A DNA stretch of 64,000 nucleotides from Hydrocarboniphaga daqingensis (GTDB taxonomy: Bacteria > Pseudomonadota > Gammaproteobacteria > Nevskiales > Nevskiaceae): NCBI RefSeq assembly GCF_900129825.1, contig NZ_FQWZ01000001.1, positions 620,001 through 684,000 of the forward strand, in the 5' to 3' direction. The notes under the pieces were generated by a model. The model was not told where the DNA came from. It saw only the letters and a list, made by a program, of their open reading frames with translations, and did no database searches. Shown piece by piece: positions 52,385 through 62,292 of the stretch. Made by a program: the position numbers and the translations under genes. Numbering within the stretch: position 1 is the first letter of the stretch; each line of letters starts with the position of its first letter.

Positions 52385-55300
52385 TTAGCGGCCGCTGCGG
52401 ACCAGGCTGCTCTGGTTGCCGATGGCGCTGGCGCTCAGGCTGTTGCCACTGCTGACGGCGGCGCCGGTGAAGCTGCCCGGCGTGGTCAGGCCCGCGGTGT
52501 TGAAGCCCAGCGTCACGCTCGTGATCGACGCCGTCACCGAGGTATTCAGCAGGCTCTGGCCGGCGTTGAGGCTGGTCAGCTGGCCGCCGGTGGTGCTGAC
52601 GCCGTTCAGGCGCACCTGCTGGTTGCTGCTGTTGGCGATGGCCTGCGCCACGACGGCGTTGCCATTGACCGACACGGAGGTCGGGATGGCGGCGTCGGAG
52701 AACAAGCTGCTGCCGATGCTGCTATCGGCCACGCGCGCCACCAATACGGCGGTGTCGGTGGTCTGCACGTCGTTGGCCGTGACGGACGCGGTGGCGGCGT
52801 TGAAGCTGCCGCTCAGGTTGTTCAGCACGCGGCTGGACTCGTTGCCCACGGTGCTGGCCTGCAGCCGGTTGCCGCTGACCGCCAACGCCGGCAGCGCGCT
52901 GCCGTCACCGCCGACGACGCCGACCGTGGTGTTGGTCACCGCCGAGAACAGATCGCCATCGGCTGCACCCGCATTGCCGGTCAGCGTCTGCGTTGCCGAC
53001 AACGCGATCGTGCCGGTGGCGCTGGAAAACGCGGCGCCGTCGAGGTTGTTCAGCACGCGGTTGCCCGCGACCGCCGAGCTGACGACGTTATCGGCGACGC
53101 TGGCGCTGGTGTTGGCACCGAGCGTTGCGGCCTGCACGCCGATCGTGTTGTCGGTCGTGCCGGTCACGGCGCCGATACCACCGGTCGAGCCGTTGATGAC
53201 CTGCGTGGCGCTCAGCGCAACCTGGCCGGTCAACGTGCCCGACACCGATCCGGTGACTTCGCTGTTGTTGCCGGTGGCGCGCGTGACAGACTGGTTGCTG
53301 TCCACCGTCAGCGACACGACACCTTCGGTCCCCACTTCGCCGGCGCCGACGGCGCCGATGCGCAGGCCGCCATTGCTGGCCGCCAGCGAGGCGTTGTTGT
53401 TGAGCGTCTGCGTGGTGGCGGCGCCGAGCGTGCCGTCGATGGTGGCGGCGGAGTCGCCGAGGTCGACGACGCGGCTGTCGTTGCCGCTGGCAACGGTGGT
53501 CACCGCATTGGACGACACACTCAGGCTGGTGGCGCCCGCACCGGCCACGTTGCCGATGCTGGCGTCGGTGATGCCCGCGTTGACGATGGCGCTGGTCGCC
53601 GTCACCAGGCTGTCCAGCGTCTGCGTGGTGTCGATGCCGGCCGTGCCGCCCGCCGCAATGCTGCCGGATACGCCGCCGAGGCTGGCCGTGCTGTTGTTGG
53701 CAGCCGCGACGGCAACCGTGCTGTTGTCGGCGACGCTGATGCTGGTGCTGCCGGTGCCGTTACCGACGGTGCCGTTGTTGAGCAGGTTGGCGCCGAGGTT
53801 GACGATGGTGTTGGTGGCGTCGATCGTCGCGCCCGCGCTGGACTGAGCCACCGTGGCGCCGACGCGCGCGCTGGCGCCCACGGTGCCGTTGACGCCGCTG
53901 CCGACGACGGTCGACAGATTGTCGGCCGCATCCGCGCGCACGCTGTTGCCGGTGACCGTCAGGCTGGTGCTTGCGCGGGCATTGCCCAGACCAAGGTCTG
54001 CAGCCGCTGCGGCGGCGGTGACGCCGACGTAGACACCGCTGTTCTGCGCCAGCGAGGCACCGGCACCGCCGGTCTGGCTGACCGTGCTGCCGATATCGCC
54101 CTGGTTCACCTGGCCCGACACCTCATCGACGACGATGCCGGCGTTGTTGCGCCGCGACAGCGCTTGCAGCGTGTTGCCGTTGACGCTGGCCGCGACGTTG
54201 TCGGTGGTGCTGCCAAACAGCGGCGCTGCGGTGTTGGACTCCGCCAGACCCAGGCCAGTGTCGAGGTTCTGGGCGCGGGTCGCGACGTTGTCGGCGGTCT
54301 GCGTGACGCTGACGCCGAGGCGGTCGGTGGCGTTGGCGAGCGTGACGACACCGCTGACCGGGCCGAGCTGGGCCTGAGCCTGATTGGCCTGAGCCTGCGT
54401 GCCGAGGGCGTTGTCGCTGACCGTCAGGTTGAAGCGGCCGTCGACGATGTCGATCGGCTGCGTGGCGCCGTACACACCGACGCCGGCACGAGTCAGGTTG
54501 GCGACCACGTCCGACACGCCGCCCGAGGCGGTGTTGGCGGTCTGGTTGGCGCTGAGCAGCAGCGTGCCCTGGGTGTCGCCGCTGACGCTGTCGAGCGTCT
54601 GCACCGAGCGGTTCAGCTCGGTCTGCGCGTCGACGGTGTTGCCGGACACGGTGATCTCGGCGGCGGCACGCGCCGGGTCGGCGGTGATCGTGGTGCCGGC
54701 ATCAATCAGGCCCAAGCGCAGGTCAGTGACGTTGGCGGTGGTGCTGATGCTGTCGGTGGCCTGCGTTGCCGTAACGGCCAGCGTGCCGCCGGCGTTGCTG
54801 CTGCCGCTGAGCGCGCCCAGGCTCTGGCTGCTGAGGTTGGCGCTGACCAAGCTCGCGGCCGCGTTGCCGGACACGGTCAGCTGCGGCGCGGCGAGCGTGG
54901 TGGCGCTGGCGCCGATGCCCAGGCTGGTGACGTCGCTGGTCAGCGACAGCAACTGCGTCGCGGAACGGGAGGCCTGCTGGTCCTGGGTCAGGCTGGCGCT
55001 GGCTTCACGCGTTCCGGCGAGCGCCGCCACGTCCTGCTGCGCGTTGTTGCCGATGACCTGGCCGATCGCCGTGTTGCCCGACACCGTGGTCTGCGACAGC
55101 GTGTCGGTGGTCGCGCTCGTGCCGATCACCGAATTGCTGATCGTCGCGCTCAGCGTCAGGTCGGCCGTGACCACGCCCAGCGTCTGGTTGCCGCCGATGC
55201 TGGCAACACCGGCCTGCGTGCCGGCGCCGAGATCGGCCGTGGTGCTCTGGTCGTTACCGGTGGCGATCGCCGTCAGGATGTTGCTGGCGACGTTGCTGTT

Positions 55301-56773
55301 GACGCTGGTGGCGGTGGTGACGCCGCTGACGCCGATGCGGTTGTCGGAAGCGGTGGCGTCGATGTTGACCGCTTGGGTGTCGGCGCGGACGAACTGCTCG
55401 ACGTCGGCGACCAGGCTATCGGCAGCGCCGTCCGGGCGCGCGGCGATGCTGGCGGTGGCGCGGTTGCCGGTGGCGGCGGCCTGGGTGCGGTTGCCGTCGA
55501 CCACCAGCGCGCTGCTGGTGATGGTGGTGGCATCGACGCCGACCGTGGCGCTGGCCGAGGCGCTGATGCTGGTGTCGTTGACCGTTTGCAGGCCGTAGGC
55601 CGTGCTGTCGACGTCGCTGCCGCTGAGGCTGTCGGTCAGTTCCAGCGTCAGGCGGTTGCCGTCGGCCATCGCCGTGGCGCGGTTGCCGCTGACGGACACG
55701 CCGCCCGCGATCGTGTCGACGGTGCCGGCGCCCGCGTTGTCGGTCAGGCCGAGCGTCGAGGAGGTGATGCTGGCGCTGACGTTGGACTGCTGGTCCAGCG
55801 TCTGCACGCCGGTGGCCTGCAGGTCGCCGAGGATCGTCAGCGCGCCCGGCGCCGGGTAGGTGTTGTTCTGCGCCGCGCCGGCCGCGTCGTTGCCGCCCGC
55901 GCCGGAGTTGGCGCCGCTGGCGGTCAGACGGCTGGTGCTGTCGTTGGCGCGCGCGGTGGACGTCAGCATGTTGCTGTCGACGGTCACGCTGCTGGCGCCG
56001 GACAGCACGCCGTCGTTGGTGATCTGCACGCCGGCGACCGACTGCTCGATCGTCGCGGTGCTGGTGGTCTGGTCGGTGGTGGTGGCCAGTGCGGCCACGG
56101 CCAAGCTGGTTTCGCCGGTGGCGATCGTCTGCGATGCCAGCTGGCTGATCACCGTGGCAGCGGACGAAACCGTGTTGCCCGAGGTCGCCAGCGAGGCGTC
56201 AGCGGCGTTCTGCACCGTCGCGCCGACCTGCGCGCTCTGCACTTGCGACGCGATCTGGCTCGGGTCGGCGAAGCTGGTCAGGATCAGCGAGTTGCTGAGT
56301 TCGGTGGCCGTGGCGCTGGTGCGCCCGGCGTTGCCGCCGGTCGTCGTGCCAGCCTCAGTCGGCCCACTGCGAACGACCAAGCCGCCGAACGGCGTGGTGC
56401 CGATGATCTGCTTGATGTTGTCGGTCAGCGCGATCTGGTATTCGCTCGGGCTCGTGGGGTCAGGCGTGTTGTAGAACGGGTTGACGATGGTGCCGATTAC
56501 GTCGCCATTTTTGTTGAGAACATCCAGCGTCAGCTGTACGACGTACGGCGCGCCGCCGGAGCTCTTCGGAAGCACCAGAAAGTTTTGCTTGTTAGCCGTT
56601 GCCACCGGCGAGCCATCGAAGGTGAAAGCACCGTCGGGCGGCGTCGTGGTGCCGCCGACCTGGGTCAGCTCAATCGCCAGCGCCGGCCCCGACTGCTGGG
56701 CCGCGGCGGGCTGGTGGATGGCGAGGCTGATCAAGCCCAGCGCGGACAAGGCAAACGGGAGATTCATGTTCAT
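52385..56773 (-). CDS. Giant HfaD-like repetitive surface adhesin
   Basis: 1462 residues. A Sec signal (FALSALGLISLAIHQPAAAQ) is followed by a non-repetitive domain (about 25-160), then an estimated dozen or more repeats of about 70-110 residues. The repeat core is VSGNxxxAxAxGNxS, then a loop, then LxxxQxxxxxVxA and xxxxIG. The mature part is poor in Cys and rich in Ala, Ser, Thr, Asn and Gly, as in beta-helical adhesins. Position after a curlin-like gene and a CsgG-type gene matches Caulobacter hfaA-hfaB-hfaD, but it appears much larger than HfaD. AAAGGAAC lies 7 nt before the first ATG. Assignment rests on context and repeat style. Confidence 0.75.
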   Translation of the reverse strand: MNMNLPFALSALGLISLAIHQPAAAQQSGPALAIELTQVGGTTTPPDGAFTFDGSPVATANKQNFLVLPKSSGGAPYVVQLTLDVLNKNGDVIGTIVNPFYNTPDPTSPSEYQIALTDNIKQIIGTTPFGGLVVRSGPTEAGTTTGGNAGRTSATATELSNSLILTSFADPSQIASQVQSAQVGATVQNAADASLATSGNTVSSAATVISQLASQTIATGETSLAVAALATTTDQTTSTATIEQSVAGVQITNDGVLSGASSVTVDSNMLTSTARANDSTSRLTASGANSGAGGNDAAGAAQNNTYPAPGALTILGDLQATGVQTLDQQSNVSASITSSTLGLTDNAGAGTVDTIAGGVSVSGNRATAMADGNRLTLELTDSLSGSDVDSTAYGLQTVNDTSISASASATVGVDATTITSSALVVDGNRTQAAATGNRATASIAARPDGAADSLVADVEQFVRADTQAVNIDATASDNRIGVSGVTTATSVNSNVASNILTAIATGNDQSTTADLGAGTQAGVASIGGNQTLGVVTADLTLSATISNSVIGTSATTDTLSQTTVSGNTAIGQVIGNNAQQDVAALAGTREASASLTQDQQASRSATQLLSLTSDVTSLGIGASATTLAAPQLTVSGNAAASLVSANLSSQSLGALSGSSNAGGTLAVTATQATDSISTTANVTDLRLGLIDAGTTITADPARAAAEITVSGNTVDAQTELNRSVQTLDSVSGDTQGTLLLSANQTANTASGGVSDVVANLTRAGVGVYGATQPIDIVDGRFNLTVSDNALGTQAQANQAQAQLGPVSGVVTLANATDRLGVSVTQTADNVATRAQNLDTGLGLAESNTAAPLFGSTTDNVAASVNGNTLQALSRRNNAGIVVDEVSGQVNQGDIGSTVSQTGGAGASLAQNSGVYVGVTAAAAAADLGLGNARASTSLTVTGNSVRADAADNLSTVVGSGVNGTVGASARVGATVAQSSAGATIDATNTIVNLGANLLNNGTVGNGTGSTSISVADNSTVAVAAANNSTASLGGVSGSIAAGGTAGIDTTQTLDSLVTATSAIVNAGITDASIGNVAGAGATSLSVSSNAVTTVASGNDSRVVDLGDSAATIDGTLGAATTQTLNNNASLAASNGGLRIGAVGAGEVGTEGVVSLTVDSNQSVTRATGNNSEVTGSVSGTLTGQVALSATQVINGSTGGIGAVTGTTDNTIGVQAATLGANTSASVADNVVSSAVAGNRVLNNLDGAAFSSATGTIALSATQTLTGNAGAADGDLFSAVTNTTVGVVGGDGSALPALAVSGNRLQASTVGNESSRVLNNLSGSFNAATASVTANDVQTTDTAVLVARVADSSIGSSLFSDAAIPTSVSVNGNAVVAQAIANSSNQQVRLNGVSTTGGQLTSLNAGQSLLNTSVTASITSVTLGFNTAGLTTPGSFTGAAVSSGNSLSASAIGNQSSLVRSGR

Positions 56774-56820
56774 TCGGCAGTTCCTTTGACGTCAGCAGGT
56801 CGTAACGGCGATTCAATTCG

Positions 56821-56846
56821 TTGATGCGATTCGTTGATGCGATTCG
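56821..56846. repeat. Two tandem 13-bp repeats upstream of the adhesin gene
   Basis: TTGATGCGATTCG occurs twice head to tail, 48 bp before the adhesin start. A third partial copy (GATTCAATTCG) adjoins at 56810-56820. It may be a regulator site or a replication slip. Confidence 0.8.
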
Positions 56847-56956
56847 GTTCAGCTAGCAGGCACGGCGTGGGGTTCACACGGCGCCTCCTTCGCCGCGCTT
56901 GGACGGCGCGGCGGGATGGCGGCGCGGGCCGCAGCGGGGTTCGGGTTGGCAACGGG

Positions 56957-58129
56957 TCATGGCGCGCTGCCACCGCTGCGCGGCCGGCGCGAGGCGTCAG
57001 GGCCGATACCGCGCGGCCCGAGTTGACCGGCACCGGGTTCGAAGTCGGGCCGGCCGGTCTGCGGCAGCAGCGGTGCGGCCAGCGGCAGCGGCGATGCAGT
57101 GCCAGGCGCGACGGCTGGCGCTGCCGGTGACGTCGCGCTGGCGGCTGGCGCCGGCGGTGGCACCGGCGCCACGGTCGGCTTGGCGGCCGGCGTTGCCGGT
57201 GCAGCCGGCGCCGCCACTGGCGCCGTGGCATCGAGCTTCAGCGACGCGCCTTGCGGCAGCCGCAGATGCTCCGGCCGGTATTCGATGCAGTTCAGCGGAT
57301 CGACGCCGGCCATCGGGCCCAGCAGTTCGAGCACCGCCTGTTCCAGCGTCGTGCGCACCGCCAGCTGCAGCGGCTCCAGATGCTTGCCGCCGACTTCGAT
57401 GTTGACCAGCACGTCGCTGAAGAACTCGAACACCGACAGGCTGACCTCGCGGCCGATCACCTGCTTTTGCAGCGACACCGTTTCCAGCACTTCCAGGCTC
57501 TTGGTGTCGATCAGCCGCAGATCGACCGCCACGTTGGCGACGAAGCTGCGGACCGACGGGCCGATCTGGTTGATCTCGGCGCGCACGCCGCCGCTGGTGA
57601 CGGTGTAGTTCAGCTCGGTGATGCCGCCGACGATGAAGTAGTCGGTCTCGACGACCGTGCCACCGGTGTACGGCTTCCACGGCACTTGCTGGACGTTGCC
57701 GTTGTTGTCGACCGCGTGCACCTGCTCGTCGCCCAGATAGCGCTTGCCGAGCAGGCCCAGTTCCCATTCACCAACCGAGGTGTCGAAGCGCTCGAACACG
57801 CGTACGGCGCCGCGCAGCTTGCCCAGCGCCGAGATCGTCATCAGCGATCCGCCCTGTGTGATCGCCGAGCCGCCGTCCAATTCCGAAAACTTGCCGGTGT
57901 AGTCGCGCACTTGGCCCACACCGATGCGCGGCTTCTGCGGCAGCCGCTGGCGCAGCGCCGTGCCCATGCACTGGAACGCCGGCTCCAGCGGTGTGGTGTT
58001 GCGGGTGACGCTGGGGCCGACCAGCTGCGGGGCTTGGTCCGGCGCGCGTTGCACGCCGCCACCGCCACCCGCGCCGGCGCAAGCGCTCAGCAACGCGGCG
58101 CCGGCCATGCTCAGCCAACGCGCCGTCAC
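56957..58129 (-). CDS. CsgG/HfaB-family outer-membrane secretion lipoprotein
   Basis: 390 residues from GTG at 58129. Lipobox LLSAC near the start. The CsgG domain is clear: RIGVGQVRDYTGKFSELDGG, GAVRVFERFDTSVGEWE, DYFIVGGITELNYTV, VAVDLRLIDTKSLEVLETVSLQKQVIG and VRTTLEQAVLELLG. CsgG forms a nonameric outer-membrane pore for curli subunits; HfaB is the holdfast homologue. A Pro/Ala-rich tail of about 100 residues is extra. It overlaps the preceding gene by 4 nt (GTGA). It should export the curlin-like and repetitive adhesin products. Confidence 0.9.
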   Translation of the reverse strand: MTARWLSMAGAALLSACAGAGGGGGVQRAPDQAPQLVGPSVTRNTTPLEPAFQCMGTALRQRLPQKPRIGVGQVRDYTGKFSELDGGSAITQGGSLMTISALGKLRGAVRVFERFDTSVGEWELGLLGKRYLGDEQVHAVDNNGNVQQVPWKPYTGGTVVETDYFIVGGITELNYTVTSGGVRAEINQIGPSVRSFVANVAVDLRLIDTKSLEVLETVSLQKQVIGREVSLSVFEFFSDVLVNIEVGGKHLEPLQLAVRTTLEQAVLELLGPMAGVDPLNCIEYRPEHLRLPQGASLKLDATAPVAAPAAPATPAAKPTVAPVPPPAPAASATSPAAPAVAPGTASPLPLAAPLLPQTGRPDFEPGAGQLGPRGIGPDASRRPRSGGSAP

Positions 58130-58920
58130 GGCTGGGTCTCGACGAAGTCGCAGGCGCGGGAGCCGTCGACGTTGGCCGCCACCTGGGTGTCGTTGATCGA
58201 CTGGCTGGTGTCGACCGAGTTCAGAATCTGCGCGCCGTCGGCGCTGATGTTGCCCAGCGACACGGTCGTTGGGCTGTTGTTGATGCCCGAGGTCAGCGTG
58301 CTGCCGGTATTGCTCTGGCCGACCTGATTGACGTTGGTGCCGTTGGCCGCATGCGAGCCGCTGTTGAGCTGGCTGTTGCCGTCGAGGCGGATCGGGTTGC
58401 CGACCGAGGCGCTGGCATTGGCCAGCTCGGCCAGCGTCGGAAAGCCGCCCCGCCCGGTGGCACCGACGCTCAAGTCACCGCCGACGCTGACCGGGCTGGC
58501 ATTGGCTCGGTCCGGCGTGATGCTGCCGCTGACGTTGCTGTTGACGCCGGACGCGCTGTTGTCAGCCTGGGCCTGGTTGCCGGTGGTGGTGGCGTTGAGG
58601 CCCGAGCCCTGCATGCCCACCGGGGCGATGCCAGCACCGGCATGCGTCGGCGACGCCGCATTGCCGGTGGCCGTGACCGTGAAGTTGCAGTTGATCTGCC
58701 GGTCGATGTTGTTGGTGGTGTTGAACTGGAACGCGCCGCCGCGTTTGCGTTCGCGCAAATCCAAGGTGTTGAGCTGCACCAGCCGCTGGTTCGGGTCGGC
58801 GAATTGGAAGCTGCGCTGCCCTCCCAGATCGCTGGCCAGCGAGGCCGGTACGACCCCGACTCCCAGCAGCAGGCCGGCCAAGGCCTGCTGTAAACGCACA
58901 GAGCGCTGCACTGATTTCAT
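58126..58920 (-). CDS. Curlin/HfaA-like secreted protein
   Basis: 264 residues from ATG 58920; a signal peptide (LQQALAGLLLGVGVVPASLAS) precedes a Gly/Asn/Ser-rich mature part. FNTTNNIDRQINCNFTVTATGN and NVNQVGQSNTGSTLTSG recall curlin-type N-x-QxGxxN repeats, and two Cys (CNF, RACDF) could form a disulfide. HfaA of Caulobacter is a curlin-like holdfast anchor in the same gene order. Likeness is weak at sequence level; the call rests mainly on the coupled CsgG-type gene. Readings starting further upstream have no signal peptide. Confidence 0.65.
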   Translation of the reverse strand: MKSVQRSVRLQQALAGLLLGVGVVPASLASDLGGQRSFQFADPNQRLVQLNTLDLRERKRGGAFQFNTTNNIDRQINCNFTVTATGNAASPTHAGAGIAPVGMQGSGLNATTTGNQAQADNSASGVNSNVSGSITPDRANASPVSVGGDLSVGATGRGGFPTLAELANASASVGNPIRLDGNSQLNSGSHAANGTNVNQVGQSNTGSTLTSGINNSPTTVSLGNISADGAQILNSVDTSQSINDTQVAANVDGSRACDFVETQP

Positions 58921-59147
58921 TTTTATCGTCTCGGCAGTTCGCAGTGCCGCCGGGGCGCCCCCATCAAGGCGCGGCCGGCGGTCTGACACGGCAGGGAAGG
59001 CCACCGGGTGCGGCGCGCAACAGGCGATGGTGGTGACCATGCCGTGCTGCGTCGCCGGATACCGTCGTGTGACGTTCCCCAAGGTCGCCCTCAACCCGGG
59101 ACGGATTGAAGGCGGCGCTAGTGTCGCGATCCGTTCTGCAAAAGAAC

Positions 59148-59166
59148 GGAGGAAGTTCGAAGGAAT
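59148..59166 (-). promoter_or_regulatory. Shared TTCCT-repeat element upstream of the curlin-like gene
   Basis: Minus strand ATTCCTTCGAACTTCCTCC: TTCCT twice at an 11-bp period. CTAG (59118-59121) follows 45 bp downstream of the element start, where a -10 could be. In the 310-bp gap 58921-59230 nothing else was recognised. Confidence 0.6.
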
Positions 59167-59230
59167 GACGGTGATGTTCGTCATCGCCTCGCGCCCTGCG
59201 GCACGCCAGCGAGCACCTGGGATGGTGCCG

Positions 59231-60661
59231 TTACTTGAGCCTCAGAATCGTCATCGTGCCTTCAGACACGGTGATCGCGCCCAGCAGGCCGTAGGCCCTG
59301 AGGTCGATGGAGTCACCTGCGGTCAACTCCAGAATGGCGGACTTGTTGAACTGCGATCGCGACGACACGGGCTCGATCGTCAACAGCGGCAATTGGGAGG
59401 CGTTACGGTAGACGCCCATACCGACATTGATGGCGGACGCCAGATCCACCGTGTACTGGACCAGGTACGTGCCGTTTTCGAAGATCGCGAAGACGCCGCC
59501 GCCCGCGCGGACGCTGAACGTGCTGCTGGTGTTTCCCGTCATCGGGATTCGCGATCCGCCGAGAACCACCGCGATGACGCCGTTCTCGAATGCCGAACCA
59601 TAGGCGTAATCGACACTGGCAGCGGACGGCGCCGTCCAGGCCGTGTTGTAGTCGGTGCCATCAACTTTGGTCAGCACCTGCCCGGCCGTTCCGCCGACCG
59701 GCACGCCCTGGCCTGCGGCGCCGGTGGCACCGGTGGCACCCGCAGCGCCCGGGTCGCCCTTCAAACCCGCCGGGCCGATGGGGCCCTGGGGACCCTGCGG
59801 ACCCGGAGCGCCCGGCGCGCCGGCGACACCCTGCAAACCCTGCGGACCGGCAGGGCCGGCCACGCCCTGAAGACCCTGCAGACCCTGAGGGCCAACAGGA
59901 CCGGCGACGCCCTGAGGGCCCGTCTCGCCGGGCGTGCCCGCGACGCCCTGCGGGCCGGACGGCCCCTGCGCGCCGGTGGGACCCATCGGGCCGACCAAGC
60001 CGGTGGCGCCGGTGGCGCCCTTCAAGCCCTGTGCACCCGTTGCACCCGTCGGGCCTGCAAGCCCGGTTGCACCCGTGGCACCCTTAGCGCCCGTCGCGCC
60101 GGCCACACCGGTCGCGCCAGTGCCGCCCCGCGCACCGGTTACACCCGTGGCGCCCTTCAAGCCAGCAGCACCCGTGGCGCCGGTGGCACCGGTGGCACCG
60201 CGCAAGCCCGCTGCACCGGTGGCGCCCGTCGCGCCGCGCGCACCCGCTGCACCCGTAGCGCCGGTGGCACCGGTCGCACCCGTGGCGCCGGCTGATGCGA
60301 CCAGTGCCAGGCTGGCGGAGTTCTTAGACAGGTCTTCGCCGGTGGTCAGCGGACCGAAGCGCTCCGGATCACCCAGCGACGAGACGTACAGCTGGTAGCT
60401 AACGCCGGGGACCAGCTGAAACCCGGACGGAACCCGCGCCTGCAGGTTGTCGTCGCTGACCTGCAATACCGACAGCGTCGTGCCGTTGAGCTGGATCAGC
60501 GGCTCGATCGTCGACGACGGCGGCGTGAATTCCGTGCCATCGATGAACAGCGTGTTCGACACGATGCTGGCGCTGTGGATCTGAAGGTCGGCTGCTGCTG
60601 GTGCCGCGTACCACGCGGCCACCAGCATCGACGTCGTGCACAGCTTGCGTTGAAAGCTCAT
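59231..60661 (-). CDS. Collagen-like protein 1 with BclA/C1q-like head
   Basis: 476 residues. Signal peptide ([14 protein letters not shown]), then an about 95-residue IPT/TIG-like domain ([37 protein letters not shown]), about 64 uninterrupted Gly-X-Y triplets rich in GAT (residues about 125-316), a tail-fibre-type linker ([19 protein letters not shown]) and a 127-residue C-terminal domain. That domain ([21 protein letters not shown], then [20 protein letters not shown]) resembles the TNF/C1q fold of Bacillus BclA. It should form a trimeric surface fibre. AGGGGAG precedes ATG 60661. Confidence 0.9.
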   Translation of the reverse strand: MSFQRKLCTTSMLVAAWYAAPAAADLQIHSASIVSNTLFIDGTEFTPPSSTIEPLIQLNGTTLSVLQVSDDNLQARVPSGFQLVPGVSYQLYVSSLGDPERFGPLTTGEDLSKNSASLALVASAGATGATGATGATGAAGARGATGATGAAGLRGATGATGATGAAGLKGATGVTGARGGTGATGVAGATGAKGATGATGLAGPTGATGAQGLKGATGATGLVGPMGPTGAQGPSGPQGVAGTPGETGPQGVAGPVGPQGLQGLQGVAGPAGPQGLQGVAGAPGAPGPQGPQGPIGPAGLKGDPGAAGATGATGAAGQGVPVGGTAGQVLTKVDGTDYNTAWTAPSAASVDYAYGSAFENGVIAVVLGGSRIPMTGNTSSTFSVRAGGGVFAIFENGTYLVQYTVDLASAINVGMGVYRNASQLPLLTIEPVSSRSQFNKSAILELTAGDSIDLRAYGLLGAITVSEGTMTILRLK

Positions 60662-60720
60662 CCGGAACTCCCCTAGTGGTGGCAATGACGGTGCGATCAC
60701 CGTCGTTAATTCGTTGCCGG

Positions 60721-60767
60721 ATGCTAGGGAGGCTCAGACTGGAAGAAAGGAGGAAGTTCGGAGGAAT
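60721..60767 (-). promoter_or_regulatory. Shared TTCCT-repeat element and -10 of collagen gene 1
   Basis: Minus strand ATTCCTCCGAACTTCCTCC (60767-60749), with a third repeat TTCCA 11 bp on; CTAGCAT (60727-60721) follows at the same spacing as in collagen gene 2 and would serve as the -10, giving a leader of about 50 nt. Confidence 0.65.
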
Positions 60768-60823
60768 TGCACTGCGGCCGGCACGCTGCAGCGGCGTGCA
60801 TGGCGGCCGCACCGCAAAGCCGC

Positions 60824-62194
60824 TCAATTCATTTTGACGATCGTGATGTTGCTGCCGCCATCGGCGGCAAGCGGCTGCGGTGGCGTGCTGCTGTTGCCAC
60901 CGATGCAATACGTTTTGATGCGGTCTCCGGCCGACAGCGGCACCACGCCGATGACTTCGCCCTTGCCCTTGGTGCCCGGGATCGTGTTCGAGTTCTGTGC
61001 GGGATACGGACCGTAGATATTGAGATCGCTGTACGGGCTGTACGGGGTGTCGTTGATCGAAAGGGTCAGCTGCACGCCCACCGTGTTGGTCGCCGGCGAT
61101 GCATCGGGCGTGTGAACGCGCACCTGCACCCAGTACAAGCCGTCCTGCCCCTCTCCCACGGTGAAGCTGCTGCCGTTCCAAGCACTGCCGTTACCAGGCG
61201 AGGTCAGTACGTTGTTGAAGCTGAGGGTGACCGGATTGGTGCTGACCGCAACCGGGCAGGACTCGCCGCTACCGCCCAGCTTGTTGGCCCGCAACACGAC
61301 CGTTCCGCCGCCACCACCGCCGCCAGAAGCCGGCGTGGTCCATTGCGTGTTGTAGTCGGTACCGTCGACCTTGGACAGCACCTGCCCGGCGGTGCCGCCG
61401 GTCGGCACGCCCTGGCCTGCCGCACCGGTGGCGCCGGTCGCACCGATCGGCCCGACCGGGCCGATAGGGCCTTGGAGTCCGGGCGCGCCTTGGACGCCCT
61501 GCATGCCGATGGGGCCGACGGGACCAGCGGGCCCCTGACCTCCAGTGACACCCGTCGGGCCCATCAGGCCCGCCGCACCGGTCGCGCCAGTGACCCCGGT
61601 CGCACCCTTGGCGCCGGCTGCCCCCGTCGCACCGGTCGCACCCGTGCCGCCTCGGGCACCCGCGGCCCCGGTCGCACCGGTCGCGCCACGCAGGCCGGCG
61701 GCACCGGTCGCGCCGGTTGCACCCTTCAAGCCGGCAGCACCGGTGGCCCCGGTAGCGCCCGTGGCGCCGCGTGCACCGGCCGCGCCGGTGGCACCGGTGG
61801 CGCCCGTTGCGCCCGTGGCGCCCGACGGTGCCACCAAGGCAAGGCTGGCTGAGTTCTTGGCCAGGTCTTCGCCGGTGGTCAGCGAGCCGAAGCGCTCCGG
61901 ATCACCCAGCGACGAGACATACACCTGGTAGCTCACGCCCGGCGCCAGCTGAAAGCCCGACGGAACCCGCGCTTGCAGGTTGTCGTCGCTGACCTGCAGC
62001 ACCGACAGCGTCGTGCCGTTGAGTTGGATCAGCGGTTCGATCGTCGAAGACGGCGGCGTGAACTCCGTGCCGTCGATGAACAGCGTGCCCGAGACAATGC
62101 TCGCGCTATGGATCTGAAGGTCGGCGGCTGCCGGTGCCGCGTACCACGCGGCGATCAGCATCGACGTCGTGCACAGCTTGCGTTGAAAGCTCAT
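60824..62194 (-). CDS. Collagen-like protein 2 with a different C-terminal head
   Basis: 456 residues. The first about 125 residues are almost identical to collagen-like protein 1, and the DNA there is also very similar, so the duplication looks recent. About 55 Gly-X-Y triplets follow, then linker [19 protein letters not shown], a Gly run and a C-terminal domain of about 140 residues ([36 protein letters not shown]) that looks like a C1q-type jelly roll but shares little sequence with protein 1. AGGAG precedes ATG 62194. Confidence 0.88.
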   Translation of the reverse strand: MSFQRKLCTTSMLIAAWYAAPAAADLQIHSASIVSGTLFIDGTEFTPPSSTIEPLIQLNGTTLSVLQVSDDNLQARVPSGFQLAPGVSYQVYVSSLGDPERFGSLTTGEDLAKNSASLALVAPSGATGATGATGATGAAGARGATGATGATGAAGLKGATGATGAAGLRGATGATGAAGARGGTGATGATGAAGAKGATGVTGATGAAGLMGPTGVTGGQGPAGPVGPIGMQGVQGAPGLQGPIGPVGPIGATGATGAAGQGVPTGGTAGQVLSKVDGTDYNTQWTTPASGGGGGGGTVVLRANKLGGSGESCPVAVSTNPVTLSFNNVLTSPGNGSAWNGSSFTVGEGQDGLYWVQVRVHTPDASPATNTVGVQLTLSINDTPYSPYSDLNIYGPYPAQNSNTIPGTKGKGEVIGVVPLSAGDRIKTYCIGGNSSTPPQPLAADGGSNITIVKMN

Positions 62195-62245
62195 TCACAG
62201 CTCCTGAGGCGAGTTTCGCGCGCCGACATGGCACGTCACGCCGAA

Positions 62246-62292
62246 ATGCTAGGGACGCGCGACGCCCGAGAACTGAGGAAATCCAAAGGAAT
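62246..62292 (-). promoter_or_regulatory. Shared TTCCT-repeat element and -10 of collagen gene 2
   Basis: Minus strand ATTCCTTTGGATTTCCTCA (62292-62274) and CTAGCAT (62252-62246), with identical spacing to the collagen gene 1 copy. Confidence 0.65.

Noticed and set aside
54164..56824. An 886-residue open frame on the plus strand opposite the giant adhesin
   Set aside because: It is the complement of the repetitive adhesin gene; its composition follows from the repeats, it has no ribosome site or signal, and the minus-strand protein has a clear signal peptide and terminator.
58328..60295. A 655-residue plus-strand open frame across the curlin-like and collagen genes
   Set aside because: It crosses two minus-strand genes and their gap; the collagen triplets force long antisense frames of Arg/Thr/Gly-rich sequence.
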